NCBI GenBank assembly: GCA_024281095.1
Contig: JAMXLJ010000011.1
Span: forward strand, 62,001 to 126,000
Direction: 5' to 3'
Origin: Acidimicrobiia bacterium
GTDB taxonomy: Bacteria; Actinomycetota; Acidimicrobiia; IMCC26256; JAMXLJ01
DNA length: 64,000 bases
Positions 16,680-23,621 of this stretch are shown one piece after another. The notes beneath the pieces are model-generated. The model did not search any database. It saw nothing but the letters and a program-made list of their open reading frames with translations, and was not told the DNA's origin. The translations under genes and the position numbers were made by a program. Position 1 is the stretch's first letter, and every line of letters begins with the position of its first letter.

Positions 16680-17936
16680 ATGAGTGACCCGGGCATCGTC
16701 GGCGAGGTCGACCACGACGACTACGACCCGTTCGAGGCCTTTGATCGGGCCCAGGGGGCGGAGACGGTCGCCGATCCGTACACGGGTTTCGGCGAGCTGC
16801 TGTCGGCGTGCCCGGTGCAGCGCGGCGCGGCCGGCGCGCTGATGGGCATCGAGAACACGGTGACGCTCGACATGCCGGGCGCGGGCCCGATGTACACGGT
16901 GTTCTCGTACCGCGGCGTCGAGCAGGTGCTGCGCGATCACGAGACGTTCTCGTCCGCGGGCTACGCGAACAGCATGGGTCTCGTGATGGGCCACACCATC
17001 CTCGAGATGGACGAGCCCGAGCACGGCCGGTACCGCCGGCTCATCCAGCAGGCGTTCACGCGCAAGGAGATGGACCGTTGGGAGCACGAGTTCGTGCGGC
17101 CCACGGTGAACGGCGCGATCGACGCGTTCGTCGACCGCGGACGGGCCGACCTCGTGAAGGAGCTGACGTTCAGCTTCCCGAACCAGGTCATCGCGCAGGC
17201 GATGGGCCTGCCCGAGGAGGACCGTCCGCAGTTCTACCGGTGGGGTGTCGAGATCACGAACATGGCCTCGGAGCCGGAGCACGGCTTCGCGGCGTCGGTC
17301 GCGCTCGGCGAGTACTTCGGCCGGCTCGCGGCCGAGCGCCGCAAGGATCCCGGGCCCGATCTCATCAGTTTGCTGACCCAGGCCGAGCTCGAGGGTCAGC
17401 GTCTCACCGACGAGGAGATCTTCGCGTTTCTCCGCCTGCTCCTCCCGGCAGGCTCGGAGACGACGTACCGCTCGTCGAGCAACCTGCTGTTCGGTTTGCT
17501 CACCCACCCCGAACAACTCGAGGCGTTGCGCGGGGACCGGTCACTCATGGCCGCGGCGATCGAAGAGGGGCTGCGGTGGGAGCCGCCGCTCACCGGCATC
17601 GCGCGCACCGCGGTGGTCGACACGGAGATCGAGGGTGTGAAGGTGCCCGCCGGCGCGTCGATCGGCGTCTGCCTCGGCGCGGCCAACCACGACCCCGCCC
17701 GGTTCGATCGGCCTCACGAGTTCGACATCTTTCGCCGACAGACGAATCACGTCGCGTTCGCGAGCGGCCCGCACATGTGCCTCGGGATGCATCTCGCGCG
17801 CATGGAGACCGCGGTGATGCTCGAGCTCGTGCTCGATCGTCTGCCGAACCTTCGTCTCGACGGCGACGCCGGCGACGTACGGATCATGGGGTTCACGTTC
17901 CGCGCCCCGCACTCGTTGCCCGTCGTCTTCGGCTGA
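16680..17936 (+). CDS. Cytochrome P450
   Basis: 418 aa soluble bacterial P450. The heme-ligand motif FASGPHMCLGMHLARME places the axial Cys at residue 367. The I-helix has LLPAGSETTYRSSSN (AGSETT, acid-Thr pair shifted from the common AGxDT), and the K-helix has EEGLRWEPP with ExxR. It resembles the actinobacterial CYP families acting on terpenoids, steroids or fatty acids; the substrate is unknown. It needs a ferredoxin and reductase, none of which lies nearby. GGGAG lies 8 nt before the ATG. A TGAC-type palindrome upstream suggests co-regulation with the UGSC selenoprotein and the acyl-CoA genes. Confidence 0.93.
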   Translation: MSDPGIVGEVDHDDYDPFEAFDRAQGAETVADPYTGFGELLSACPVQRGAAGALMGIENTVTLDMPGAGPMYTVFSYRGVEQVLRDHETFSSAGYANSMGLVMGHTILEMDEPEHGRYRRLIQQAFTRKEMDRWEHEFVRPTVNGAIDAFVDRGRADLVKELTFSFPNQVIAQAMGLPEEDRPQFYRWGVEITNMASEPEHGFAASVALGEYFGRLAAERRKDPGPDLISLLTQAELEGQRLTDEEIFAFLRLLLPAGSETTYRSSSNLLFGLLTHPEQLEALRGDRSLMAAAIEEGLRWEPPLTGIARTAVVDTEIEGVKVPAGASIGVCLGAANHDPARFDRPHEFDIFRRQTNHVAFASGPHMCLGMHLARMETAVMLELVLDRLPNLRLDGDAGDVRIMGFTFRAPHSLPVVFG

Positions 17937-17953
17937 CCGTCGTCTTCGGCTGA
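17920..17953 (+). repeat. 17-nt tandem duplication across the P450 stop codon
   Basis: CCGTCGTCTTCGGCTGA occurs twice back to back (17920-17936 and 17937-17953). The first copy encodes the last residues and stop of the P450; the second is untranslated and carries a second stop in another frame. This looks like a recent replication-slippage duplication. Confidence 0.9.
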
Positions 17954-17973
17954 CCCCGGCCCGTAGCAACTGA

Positions 17974-18846
17974 TCAAGGGGTGGGGGCGGGCCAGGGATG
18001 CAGCGGCAGGCCCGGTGCGGGCATGCCTTCCCACGCGACGATGTTTCCCGGCACCGCGTCGGTCGCGAACAAGGTGCAGCCGTCGGTGCCGCCGAAGCAG
18101 CAGTTGGTCGTGAGCCCGTCGCCGTCGATCGGCAGGAATTCGACCTCGCGGCCGTCGGGCTCGACCACCCGGACGCCGTGCTCGGTGGTGGACGCGACGT
18201 AGAACCGCCCGTCAACATCGACGCAGAACCCATCGCCGCCACCCGGCCCGAGTTGCTCGACGATCCATTCGCGGGAGCCGTCGGGCAGCAGGCGCATCAG
18301 GCCGCGTCCTTCGACGACGACCAACGTGCCGGCCGGTTCGCGCGCGATGCCGTTGCAGTACACGAATCCGTCGGCGACGAGCTGCAGCGCGCCGTCGGCG
18401 TGCAGCGCCCACACCCGGCCGGTCTTCCGCTCGGAGAGGAAGTTGTACGGATCCGTGAAGAAGACGGTCCCGGCCTCGTCACACACGAGATCGTTCGGCG
18501 CCTGAAAGCCGTCGGCCACGAGGTAGTCCACGTCGCCCGCGGGTGACACGCGTTGCAGGCCCGGTGCGGCGGGCCGGTACGGCGCGTCCGCGAACTCGCC
18601 GACACGCGCACCCATCTTCGAGAAGTCGAGGCCGCCGTTCTGCGTGACGACGAATCCGCCGTCGGACGCGGGATACGCCGCGTTCGGGCCGCCTCCCGTG
18701 TCGGCGATGCGTTCCACCCGGCCCGTGGCCGGCGTGACGCGGAACAGCGCGCCGTCGCACACGCTGGTCGCGACGACCGTGCCGTCGTCGCACCAGACCG
18801 GGCCCTCGCCGAACCGCACACCGCTCGCGATCACTTCAGGGATCAC
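17974..18846 (-). CDS. SMP-30/gluconolactonase-family beta-propeller hydrolase
   Basis: 290 aa. The six-bladed SMP-30/LRE fold is indicated by FGEGPVWCDDG, GGPNAAYPASDGGFVVTQNG, FQAPNDLVCDEAGTVFFTDP and YCNGIAREP; the Glu, Asn and Asp residues in these blocks are the usual divalent-metal ligands. Members hydrolyse sugar lactones or other lactones. The GTG at 18846 follows GAGGGAG. The gene converges with the P450 and diverges from the selenoprotein operon. The lactone substrate is unknown. Confidence 0.85.
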   Translation of the reverse strand: MIPEVIASGVRFGEGPVWCDDGTVVATSVCDGALFRVTPATGRVERIADTGGGPNAAYPASDGGFVVTQNGGLDFSKMGARVGEFADAPYRPAAPGLQRVSPAGDVDYLVADGFQAPNDLVCDEAGTVFFTDPYNFLSERKTGRVWALHADGALQLVADGFVYCNGIAREPAGTLVVVEGRGLMRLLPDGSREWIVEQLGPGGGDGFCVDVDGRFYVASTTEHGVRVVEPDGREVEFLPIDGDGLTTNCCFGGTDGCTLFATDAVPGNIVAWEGMPAPGLPLHPWPAPTP

Positions 18847-18923
18847 ATGGCTCCCTCGGGCCGCGCCCTCCCGGGCATCCGCCCAGGGCGCGGCTTCGTC
18901 CGCACTCGAACCCGCGGAGGGTA

Positions 18924-18941
18924 CCTGACACGCGAGTCAGG
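18924..18941. promoter_or_regulatory. TGAC-N6-GTCA operator of the UGSC selenoprotein operon
   Basis: CCTGACACGCGAGTCAGG has perfect 6-bp arms and a 6-nt spacer. It lies between the divergent SMP-30 gene and the selenoprotein gene, centred 52 nt before the latter's ATG. Its left arm overlaps a -35-like CTGACA. Confidence 0.65.
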
Positions 18942-18955
18942 CTCGGGCCTACGAT
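18925..18955 (+). promoter_or_regulatory. Putative promoter of the UGSC selenoprotein operon
   Basis: -35 CTGACA (18925-18930), a 19-nt spacer and -10 TACGAT (18950-18955). The same -35 hexamer and 19-nt spacing occur at 42202-42232. The start would fall near 18962, leaving a short leader with AGAGGAG (18971-18977) ahead of the ATG at 18985. Confidence 0.5.
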
Positions 18956-18984
18956 ACGAGCACCCGCGACAGAGGAGACCGTGT

Positions 18985-19536
18985 ATGGCGCGCATCAAGG
19001 TGCTCGATCCCACCGCGCCGCCGCCCGACGTCGACGACGACCCCGGACCCGACGCCGGCCCGCTGCGGGGTCGTCTCGTCGGTATCCGTTTCGACAGCGC
19101 GTGGAAGAGCTTCGAGTGGGTGATCGACGAATGGGTGCCCCGGCTCGAGGCCTCGGGCGCGCGTGTGCGGCTCTGGGAAGCCGGGAACCGCATCGGCGAC
19201 GAGGGCGAGCGCACCTTCAAGGAGCTCGACGACTTCGCGACCGACGTCGACATCGCGCTCGTCGGCCTCGGCAACTGAGGCAGCTGCACCTCTTGGAGCG
19301 TCCACGACACGGTCGAGGTCGCGAACAAGGGGAAGACGGCGGTCGTCGTCGTGACTGCGGAGTTCGAGAGTTTGGCCCACACCATGGCCGCGAACGCGGG
19401 CCGTGCGGGACTGCGCGTCCACGTCCTTCCGTACCCGCTCGAGTCGCGTCCGGAGTCCGAGGTCCGCGGCATCGCGCGCGAGCACTGGCCCCGGCTCGTC
19501 GCCACACTGGGAGCAACCGGTGACGCAACCGAGTGA
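18985..19536 (+). CDS. UGSC-motif selenoprotein (selenocysteine at in-frame TGA 19276-19278)
   Basis: 183 residues if TGA 19276-19278 is read as selenocysteine (Sec98). The upstream part (MARIKVLDPTAPPPDVDDD to VDIALVGLGN) and the downstream part (GSCTSWSVHDTVEVANKGK to the TGA at 19534-19536) are in the same frame with no other stop, giving Sec98-Gly-Ser-Cys101. This matches the UGSC family, whose Cys and Sec members carry (C/U)GSC, presumably a redox-active pair. A hairpin with a G-led apical loop starts about 10 nt after the TGA, as bacterial SECIS elements do. AGAGGAG lies 8 nt before the ATG. Downstream genes overlap or abut. The biochemical role is unknown. A truncated pseudogene is the alternative, but the intact motif and downstream codons argue against it. 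Confidence 0.85.
19288..19313 (+). promoter_or_regulatory. Putative bacterial SECIS hairpin
   Basis: Stem: ACC (19288-19290) with GGT (19311-19313), TC (19291-19292) with GA (19306-19307), and TGGA (19294-19297) with TCCA (19301-19304). A T/C mismatch and a three-base bulge (CAC) interrupt it. The apical loop is GCG (19298-19300), beginning with G, 19 nt after the TGA. Position and loop fit the bacterial SECIS pattern; the fold was drawn by eye. Confidence 0.5.
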
Positions 19537-20620
19537 GCTCGCGAACCGGGTCGACTGCGGGCCCGAGGGATGTCAGATCGACTGGCTCGCCTCACCCCGG
19601 GTCGAGGTCGACGACGACCCGGTCGCGTTCCAGAAGCTCGCCACCGACGCCGGCTGGGGTGACGGCCTCCCGCTCATTCCGCCGCGCGAAGCGCTCGTGC
19701 GCGAATTCGTCGCCGCGTCGCGGCGGTTTCCCGACGAGCTGCTGGCAGAGCTGCCACCGCGCAACGGACGGTGCACCGTCGAGAAGGTCGCGGTCAACGC
19801 GGTGATGGCCGGCGCGCCGGCAGCCGCGATGCCGCTGCTGTGCGCGGCGATCGAAGCGATGGTCGACCCGGTGTTCAACCTGTTCGCGCTCAACACCACG
19901 ACGTCGTGCGTCGTACCCGGTGTCTTCGTCAACGGGCCCGCGCGCCACGAGCTCGGGATCCCGTTCAGTGCGGGGTGCTTCGGCGGTGAGGCCGGGCCCG
20001 GCCCCGCGATCGGACGTGCGTTACGCCTCGTGATGCGCAACGTCGGCGGTCAAGTGGTGGGTATCAGCTCGAAGAGTGTCTTCGGTCAGCCCGGTCGTGT
20101 CACGGGCATCGTCGTGGGGGAGTGGGAGGAGCGTTCGCCGTGGGCACCGCTCGCGAAGCGGCGGGGCGTGGCGTCAGGAGCCGATGCGCTCACGGTGCAC
20201 GGATGCACGGGCACGATCGACGTCGCCGATATCGTCGCCGACAACGGAGTCGACTTGCTGGCCGTCATCGGCAAGTCGCTCGCGTTCGCGGGAACGAACG
20301 CGTTCATCGGAGCACACCACGGCGCCGAGATCATGGTCGCGATCGCGCCCCCGTGGGCGACGCTCATCGCGAGCGCGTACCCCGACGTCGAGACGGTGCA
20401 GGAGATGCTGTGGGCCCACGCGGCGCTGCCCGTGGGGTGGTGGCCGGAGAAGCACCAGCGAGCCGCACACGACAACGGTCGGGTCGACGGCCAAGGGATG
20501 GTGCACCTCGTCGAGTCGCCCGAGCACATGCTCGTGATGGTCTGCGGCGGCCTCGGGAATCTCCATGCTCTCGCGCTCCACAGCTTCGGTCCGACCCGCG
20601 CGGTCACACGCGCGTTCTGA
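19520..20620 (+). CDS. Conserved protein of unknown function, partner of the UGSC selenoprotein
   Basis: 366 aa from a GTG at 19520 with GGGAG 6 nt upstream, overlapping the selenoprotein 3' end by 17 nt. I do not recognise a named domain. It is soluble and rich in Gly/Ala, with several cysteines in conserved-looking contexts: VDCGPEGCQIDW near the N-terminus, NGRCTVEKVA, FSAGCFGGEAGPG, VHGCTGTIDVADI and a C-terminal MVCGGLGNLHALALHSFGPT. The tight overlap implies translational coupling and probably a shared complex or pathway with the Sec protein. The cysteines could exchange electrons with the Sec-Cys pair; this is inference. The next gene starts directly after its stop. Confidence 0.8.
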   Translation: MTQPSELANRVDCGPEGCQIDWLASPRVEVDDDPVAFQKLATDAGWGDGLPLIPPREALVREFVAASRRFPDELLAELPPRNGRCTVEKVAVNAVMAGAPAAAMPLLCAAIEAMVDPVFNLFALNTTTSCVVPGVFVNGPARHELGIPFSAGCFGGEAGPGPAIGRALRLVMRNVGGQVVGISSKSVFGQPGRVTGIVVGEWEERSPWAPLAKRRGVASGADALTVHGCTGTIDVADIVADNGVDLLAVIGKSLAFAGTNAFIGAHHGAEIMVAIAPPWATLIASAYPDVETVQEMLWAHAALPVGWWPEKHQRAAHDNGRVDGQGMVHLVESPEHMLVMVCGGLGNLHALALHSFGPTRAVTRAF

Positions 20621-21703
20621 GTGGGCGTGGCACAACCTCCGGGCGCGGTAGTAATCGGCACGGGATTCGGCTCGCGGGTGCACGTGCCTGCCCTGCGCGC
20701 GGCCGGGTTTCGTGTCGAGGCGCTCGTCGGAACCGACCCGGACCGCACCGCGCGCCGGGCCCGACGCCTCGACGTGCCCCGCGCGCTCACGTCGCTCGAA
20801 GCCGCGCTCGACATCGCGGGGGTCGAGGCCGTCACCGTCGCCACGCCACCGCACACGCACGCCCGTCTCGCCATCCATGCGCTGCGCGCCGGACGGCACG
20901 TGGTGTGCGAGAAGCCGTTCGCCCTCGACGTGGCCGAGGCGGCCGCGATGCTCGAGGAGGCCGAGGCGGCCGGGGTGACCCATCTCGTCGGCCACGAGTT
21001 CCGTTGGGCGACCGAACGCGCCGTCCTCGGTCGCGCCATCGACGAGGGCCTCATCGGTGAGCCCCGGTACGTGTCGCTCGTGCAGTACGTGCCCCTCGTC
21101 GCCGACGCCGACGCGCCGATGCCGGCGTGGTGGTTCGAACCTGGCGCGGGCGGCGGCTGGCTCGGCGCGTCCGGTTCGCACGTCGTCGACCAGGTCCGTA
21201 CGTGGCTCGGTGAATTCCACTCGTTGAGCGCCACGTTGAATCAGGTGTCGGCGCGCGAAGCGGCGGTCGAGGATTCGTTCACGGTGCGCTTTCGACTCGT
21301 GTCGGGTGCCGACGGCGTCATGGCCCAGACCGCAGGTGCATGGGGGGAACCGGTCGGGATGACCCGCGTGTCCGGAACCAAGGGCACGTTGTGGATCGAC
21401 GGCTCCACCGTGTGGTTCGCCGACCGCCTCGGCGCCGAGCGGGTCCCGGTGCCGCCGGAGCTCGCGATGGCGGACGTCGACGTGCCGGCGGGCGATGCGC
21501 GGCACCGCTTCACGCATCTCGAGCTCGGCCCGTACACCCGCTTGTGCGAGGCCCTGCGCGCCGGCGTCGAGGGTCGACCGATCGTGTCGACGGTGCCGGT
21601 GCCGACGTTCGCCGACGGCTTCGAGTGCATGCGGGTGCTCGACGCGGTGCGCGCGTCCGCATCCGCGGGGGGCGAGCTCGTCACGATCGACCGCCCCGCC
21701 TGA
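20621..21703 (+). CDS. Gfo/Idh/MocA-family oxidoreductase
   Basis: 360 aa. An N-terminal Rossmann domain opens with VVIGTGFGSRVHVPALRAAG, followed by the family motif CEKPFALDVAEA (EKP) with the catalytic Lys, and HEFRWATERAV. The C-terminal alpha/beta domain has WFEPGAGGGWLGASGSHVVD. Members use NAD(P) to oxidise sugars, inositols or related hydroxy compounds, or to reduce carbonyls. The GTG abuts the preceding stop with no gap, so it belongs to the selenoprotein operon. The substrate is unknown. Confidence 0.88.
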   Translation: MGVAQPPGAVVIGTGFGSRVHVPALRAAGFRVEALVGTDPDRTARRARRLDVPRALTSLEAALDIAGVEAVTVATPPHTHARLAIHALRAGRHVVCEKPFALDVAEAAAMLEEAEAAGVTHLVGHEFRWATERAVLGRAIDEGLIGEPRYVSLVQYVPLVADADAPMPAWWFEPGAGGGWLGASGSHVVDQVRTWLGEFHSLSATLNQVSAREAAVEDSFTVRFRLVSGADGVMAQTAGAWGEPVGMTRVSGTKGTLWIDGSTVWFADRLGAERVPVPPELAMADVDVPAGDARHRFTHLELGPYTRLCEALRAGVEGRPIVSTVPVPTFADGFECMRVLDAVRASASAGGELVTIDRPA

Positions 21704-21721
21704 AGGGCAGCGGCCGGCCCG

Positions 21722-22327
21722 TTACCAGCCGCGGCCGAACCGGTCGCGGTGCATCTTCGTGTCGACCGGCTCCCGCCGGGGCGGCCGCAGCTCGCGCGCC
21801 GGCCAGCCGAGGGGCACGACCGCGAACGGCTGGATGTGATCGGGGAGCTGCAACATCTCGCGCAGCTCCGCGTCGAAACCCATGGTCAGGGTCGTGAGCG
21901 CGGATCCGAGCCCGAGCGCTCCCGCGGCCAGCAGCAGGTTCTGCACCGCAGGAAACACCGACGCCGCGAGCACGGCCGGGAGGCAGAACGACGAGTCGCC
22001 GCAGACGACCACGAGCACCGGGGCTGCCGCGACACCGCCAGTGGCGCCGCGGTCGACGTCGGCCAAGAGCCGGTCCGGGAGACGGCCGCGCTCGAAGTCG
22101 CGCCCGCCTGCCTCCCACGCTCGGCGGGTCAGGTCGCCGATGCGGGCCCGCAGCGCGGCGTCGCGCACGACGACGAACTGCCACGGTTGGCTGTTCTCGG
22201 CGCTCGGTGCGTACGTCGCGGCCTCGAGCACCTGCTCCACGAGCGCGTCGTCGAGCGGCTCGTCACGAAAGCTGCGGTGCGCGCGTTGGCGTCGCACCAC
22301 ATCGAAGAACGGCGTGCCGGGATTCAC
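21722..22327 (-). CDS. Nitroreductase-family flavoprotein
   Basis: 201 aa FMN-dependent fold. RRQRAHRSFRDEPLDDALVE, ATYAPSAENSQPWQFVVV and the C-terminal ALGLGSALTTLTMG and VVPLGWPA are typical of the family, which reduces nitro compounds, quinones or enoates, or carries out dehydrogenations. The GTG at 22327 overlaps the upstream gene's stop (GTGA). The frame remains open upstream, but that part lies within the neighbour. It converges with the Gfo/Idh gene, 18 nt away. Confidence 0.88.
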   Translation of the reverse strand: MNPGTPFFDVVRRQRAHRSFRDEPLDDALVEQVLEAATYAPSAENSQPWQFVVVRDAALRARIGDLTRRAWEAGGRDFERGRLPDRLLADVDRGATGGVAAAPVLVVVCGDSSFCLPAVLAASVFPAVQNLLLAAGALGLGSALTTLTMGFDAELREMLQLPDHIQPFAVVPLGWPARELRPPRREPVDTKMHRDRFGRGW

Positions 22328-22971
22328 GGTTCGCGCGAGCCGAGCAACCGGAACGTGTTGACGTAGTCGATGCGCAGCTCGGGGGTGTTGGCCCACTGTT
22401 TCCACTCGACGGTGTCGTCACCGCCGAGCAGTTTCGTGACGAGCGGCGTCATCGACTTGAACACGGCTTCGGGATCGTCCTGGTCGATCTCGTAGAAGTG
22501 CATGAACCGCGGCGTCGCGCCCGGCTGCACGTTCTCGTACGGCGTGATCATCGAGTACCCCGGCACCGATACCTCTGCGATGAAGCGGATGTGCACGAAG
22601 TCGCCCCAGTCGCGCAGCGCCTGCGCATCGCGCTCATGGCCCGGGCTGATCAACACCAACGACAGCCCGATGGTGGGACGCCCGGTGAGGCGCCCCTGCC
22701 CAGGTCGTGGGTAGTGGCGGAAATGATGCGCGCGCACGTCGCTCGGGACGTCGGGCGCACGGAACCCTTCGTCCACCTCGTACACCGCCAAGTGATCGAA
22801 CTCGGGCAGCCTCCGAGGAAGATCGGGACGGTCGCGGAAGACGTTGCGCCACCACGTGGCCCGGCTCACGCCGCTGCGGCCGAGGACCTCGGGGACGCGC
22901 GCGCCGACGTACTCCTCGACGTCGCGATCGGTCATCTCGAGGTAGAGACCCGGCGTGATGCGGTCCTCCAT
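22324..22971 (-). CDS. Conserved protein of unknown function (possible dimeric alpha/beta-barrel)
   Basis: 215 aa, no signal peptide or membrane segment. A stretch FVHIRFIAEVSVPGYSMITP and the later ATPRFMHFYEIDQDDPEAVF has the alternating pattern and 'PRFMHFYEID' type strand seen in ferredoxin-like dimeric alpha/beta-barrel proteins (EthD-like and relatives); this is a guess from pattern only. The ATG at 22971 lies 7 nt after TAAGCT (22984-22979), so the message is probably leaderless. It is translationally coupled to the nitroreductase gene, and the two may act on the same compound. Confidence 0.7.
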   Translation of the reverse strand: MEDRITPGLYLEMTDRDVEEYVGARVPEVLGRSGVSRATWWRNVFRDRPDLPRRLPEFDHLAVYEVDEGFRAPDVPSDVRAHHFRHYPRPGQGRLTGRPTIGLSLVLISPGHERDAQALRDWGDFVHIRFIAEVSVPGYSMITPYENVQPGATPRFMHFYEIDQDDPEAVFKSMTPLVTKLLGGDDTVEWKQWANTPELRIDYVNTFRLLGSREP

Positions 22972-23064
22972 CGCCCGGAGCTTACGGCCAGTCTCCGAGA
23001 GAGGGTCACGTCACCGTCGGTGATGCGCGCGGTGCGATACGTCGCGGAGTACGTTCGGCACGCA

Positions 23065-23553
23065 ATGGATCCGGGTGGTGCAACTTCGCGTGACGCGGGC
23101 TCGAGCGGCGCGGGCTCGGCGCGCGCGCACATTTCCGTCGTGGTGGTCGATGATCAGGAGATGGTCGCCAAGGCGCTCATGGACGCGCTGGCCGACGAGC
23201 CGGACGTCGAGGTCCTCGTCTGGAAGGGCAGACGGGTCGACGCGCTCGTCGACGCGATCCGCGCCGCCGGTGCGTTCCGCTCCGCCGGTGGGTTCAGGCC
23301 GGGCGGCTCGATCTCCCGCCAGGCGGTAGGGCGTGATCTCACGGGCCGGGAGCGGGAAGTACTCGGCTTGCTGGCCGAGGGCCGGTCGACGGACGAGATC
23401 GTCGAGCGGCTCGTGCTCAGCCCGCATACTGTTCGCAACCACATCCGGAGTGTCCTCGCCAAACTCGGGGCCCACTCCCGCTTGGAGGCGGTCTCCATCG
23501 CGGTCCGCGCGGGGGTCGTCCGGTTCGTGCCCCGACCCCCAGAGCGCGCATGA
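23065..23553 (+). CDS. LuxR-family regulator with internally truncated receiver domain
   Basis: 162 aa. The N-terminal receiver start HISVVVVDDQEMVAKALMDA retains the acidic pair (Asp29-Asp30). The sequence then jumps from beta-2 (VEVLVW) to what looks like the receiver's last helix (KGRRVDALVDAIRAAG); the middle, including the phospho-acceptor Asp, is missing. The LuxR HTH is intact: LTGREREVLGLLAEGRSTDE then RLVLSPHTVRNHIRSVLAKL. It should bind DNA but cannot be phosphorylated normally. TACGTT ends 9 nt before the ATG. No cognate kinase is adjacent; a GAF kinase lies at 61563. Confidence 0.85.
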   Translation: MDPGGATSRDAGSSGAGSARAHISVVVVDDQEMVAKALMDALADEPDVEVLVWKGRRVDALVDAIRAAGAFRSAGGFRPGGSISRQAVGRDLTGREREVLGLLAEGRSTDEIVERLVLSPHTVRNHIRSVLAKLGAHSRLEAVSIAVRAGVVRFVPRPPERA

Positions 23554-23621
23554 TCTTCAATCGTTTACACGTCCTCAGGCCCGGGTAGCCGGTGCCGACA
23601 CGTACCGGCAGGAGGGAGACC

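Noticed and set aside
19276-19278. Nonsense mutation splitting a pseudogene at the TGA in the UGSC gene
   Set aside because: The codons after the TGA keep high GC3 and no second stop occurs. The motif after it is Gly-Ser-Cys, the ribosome site and operon coupling are intact, and a SECIS-like hairpin follows.
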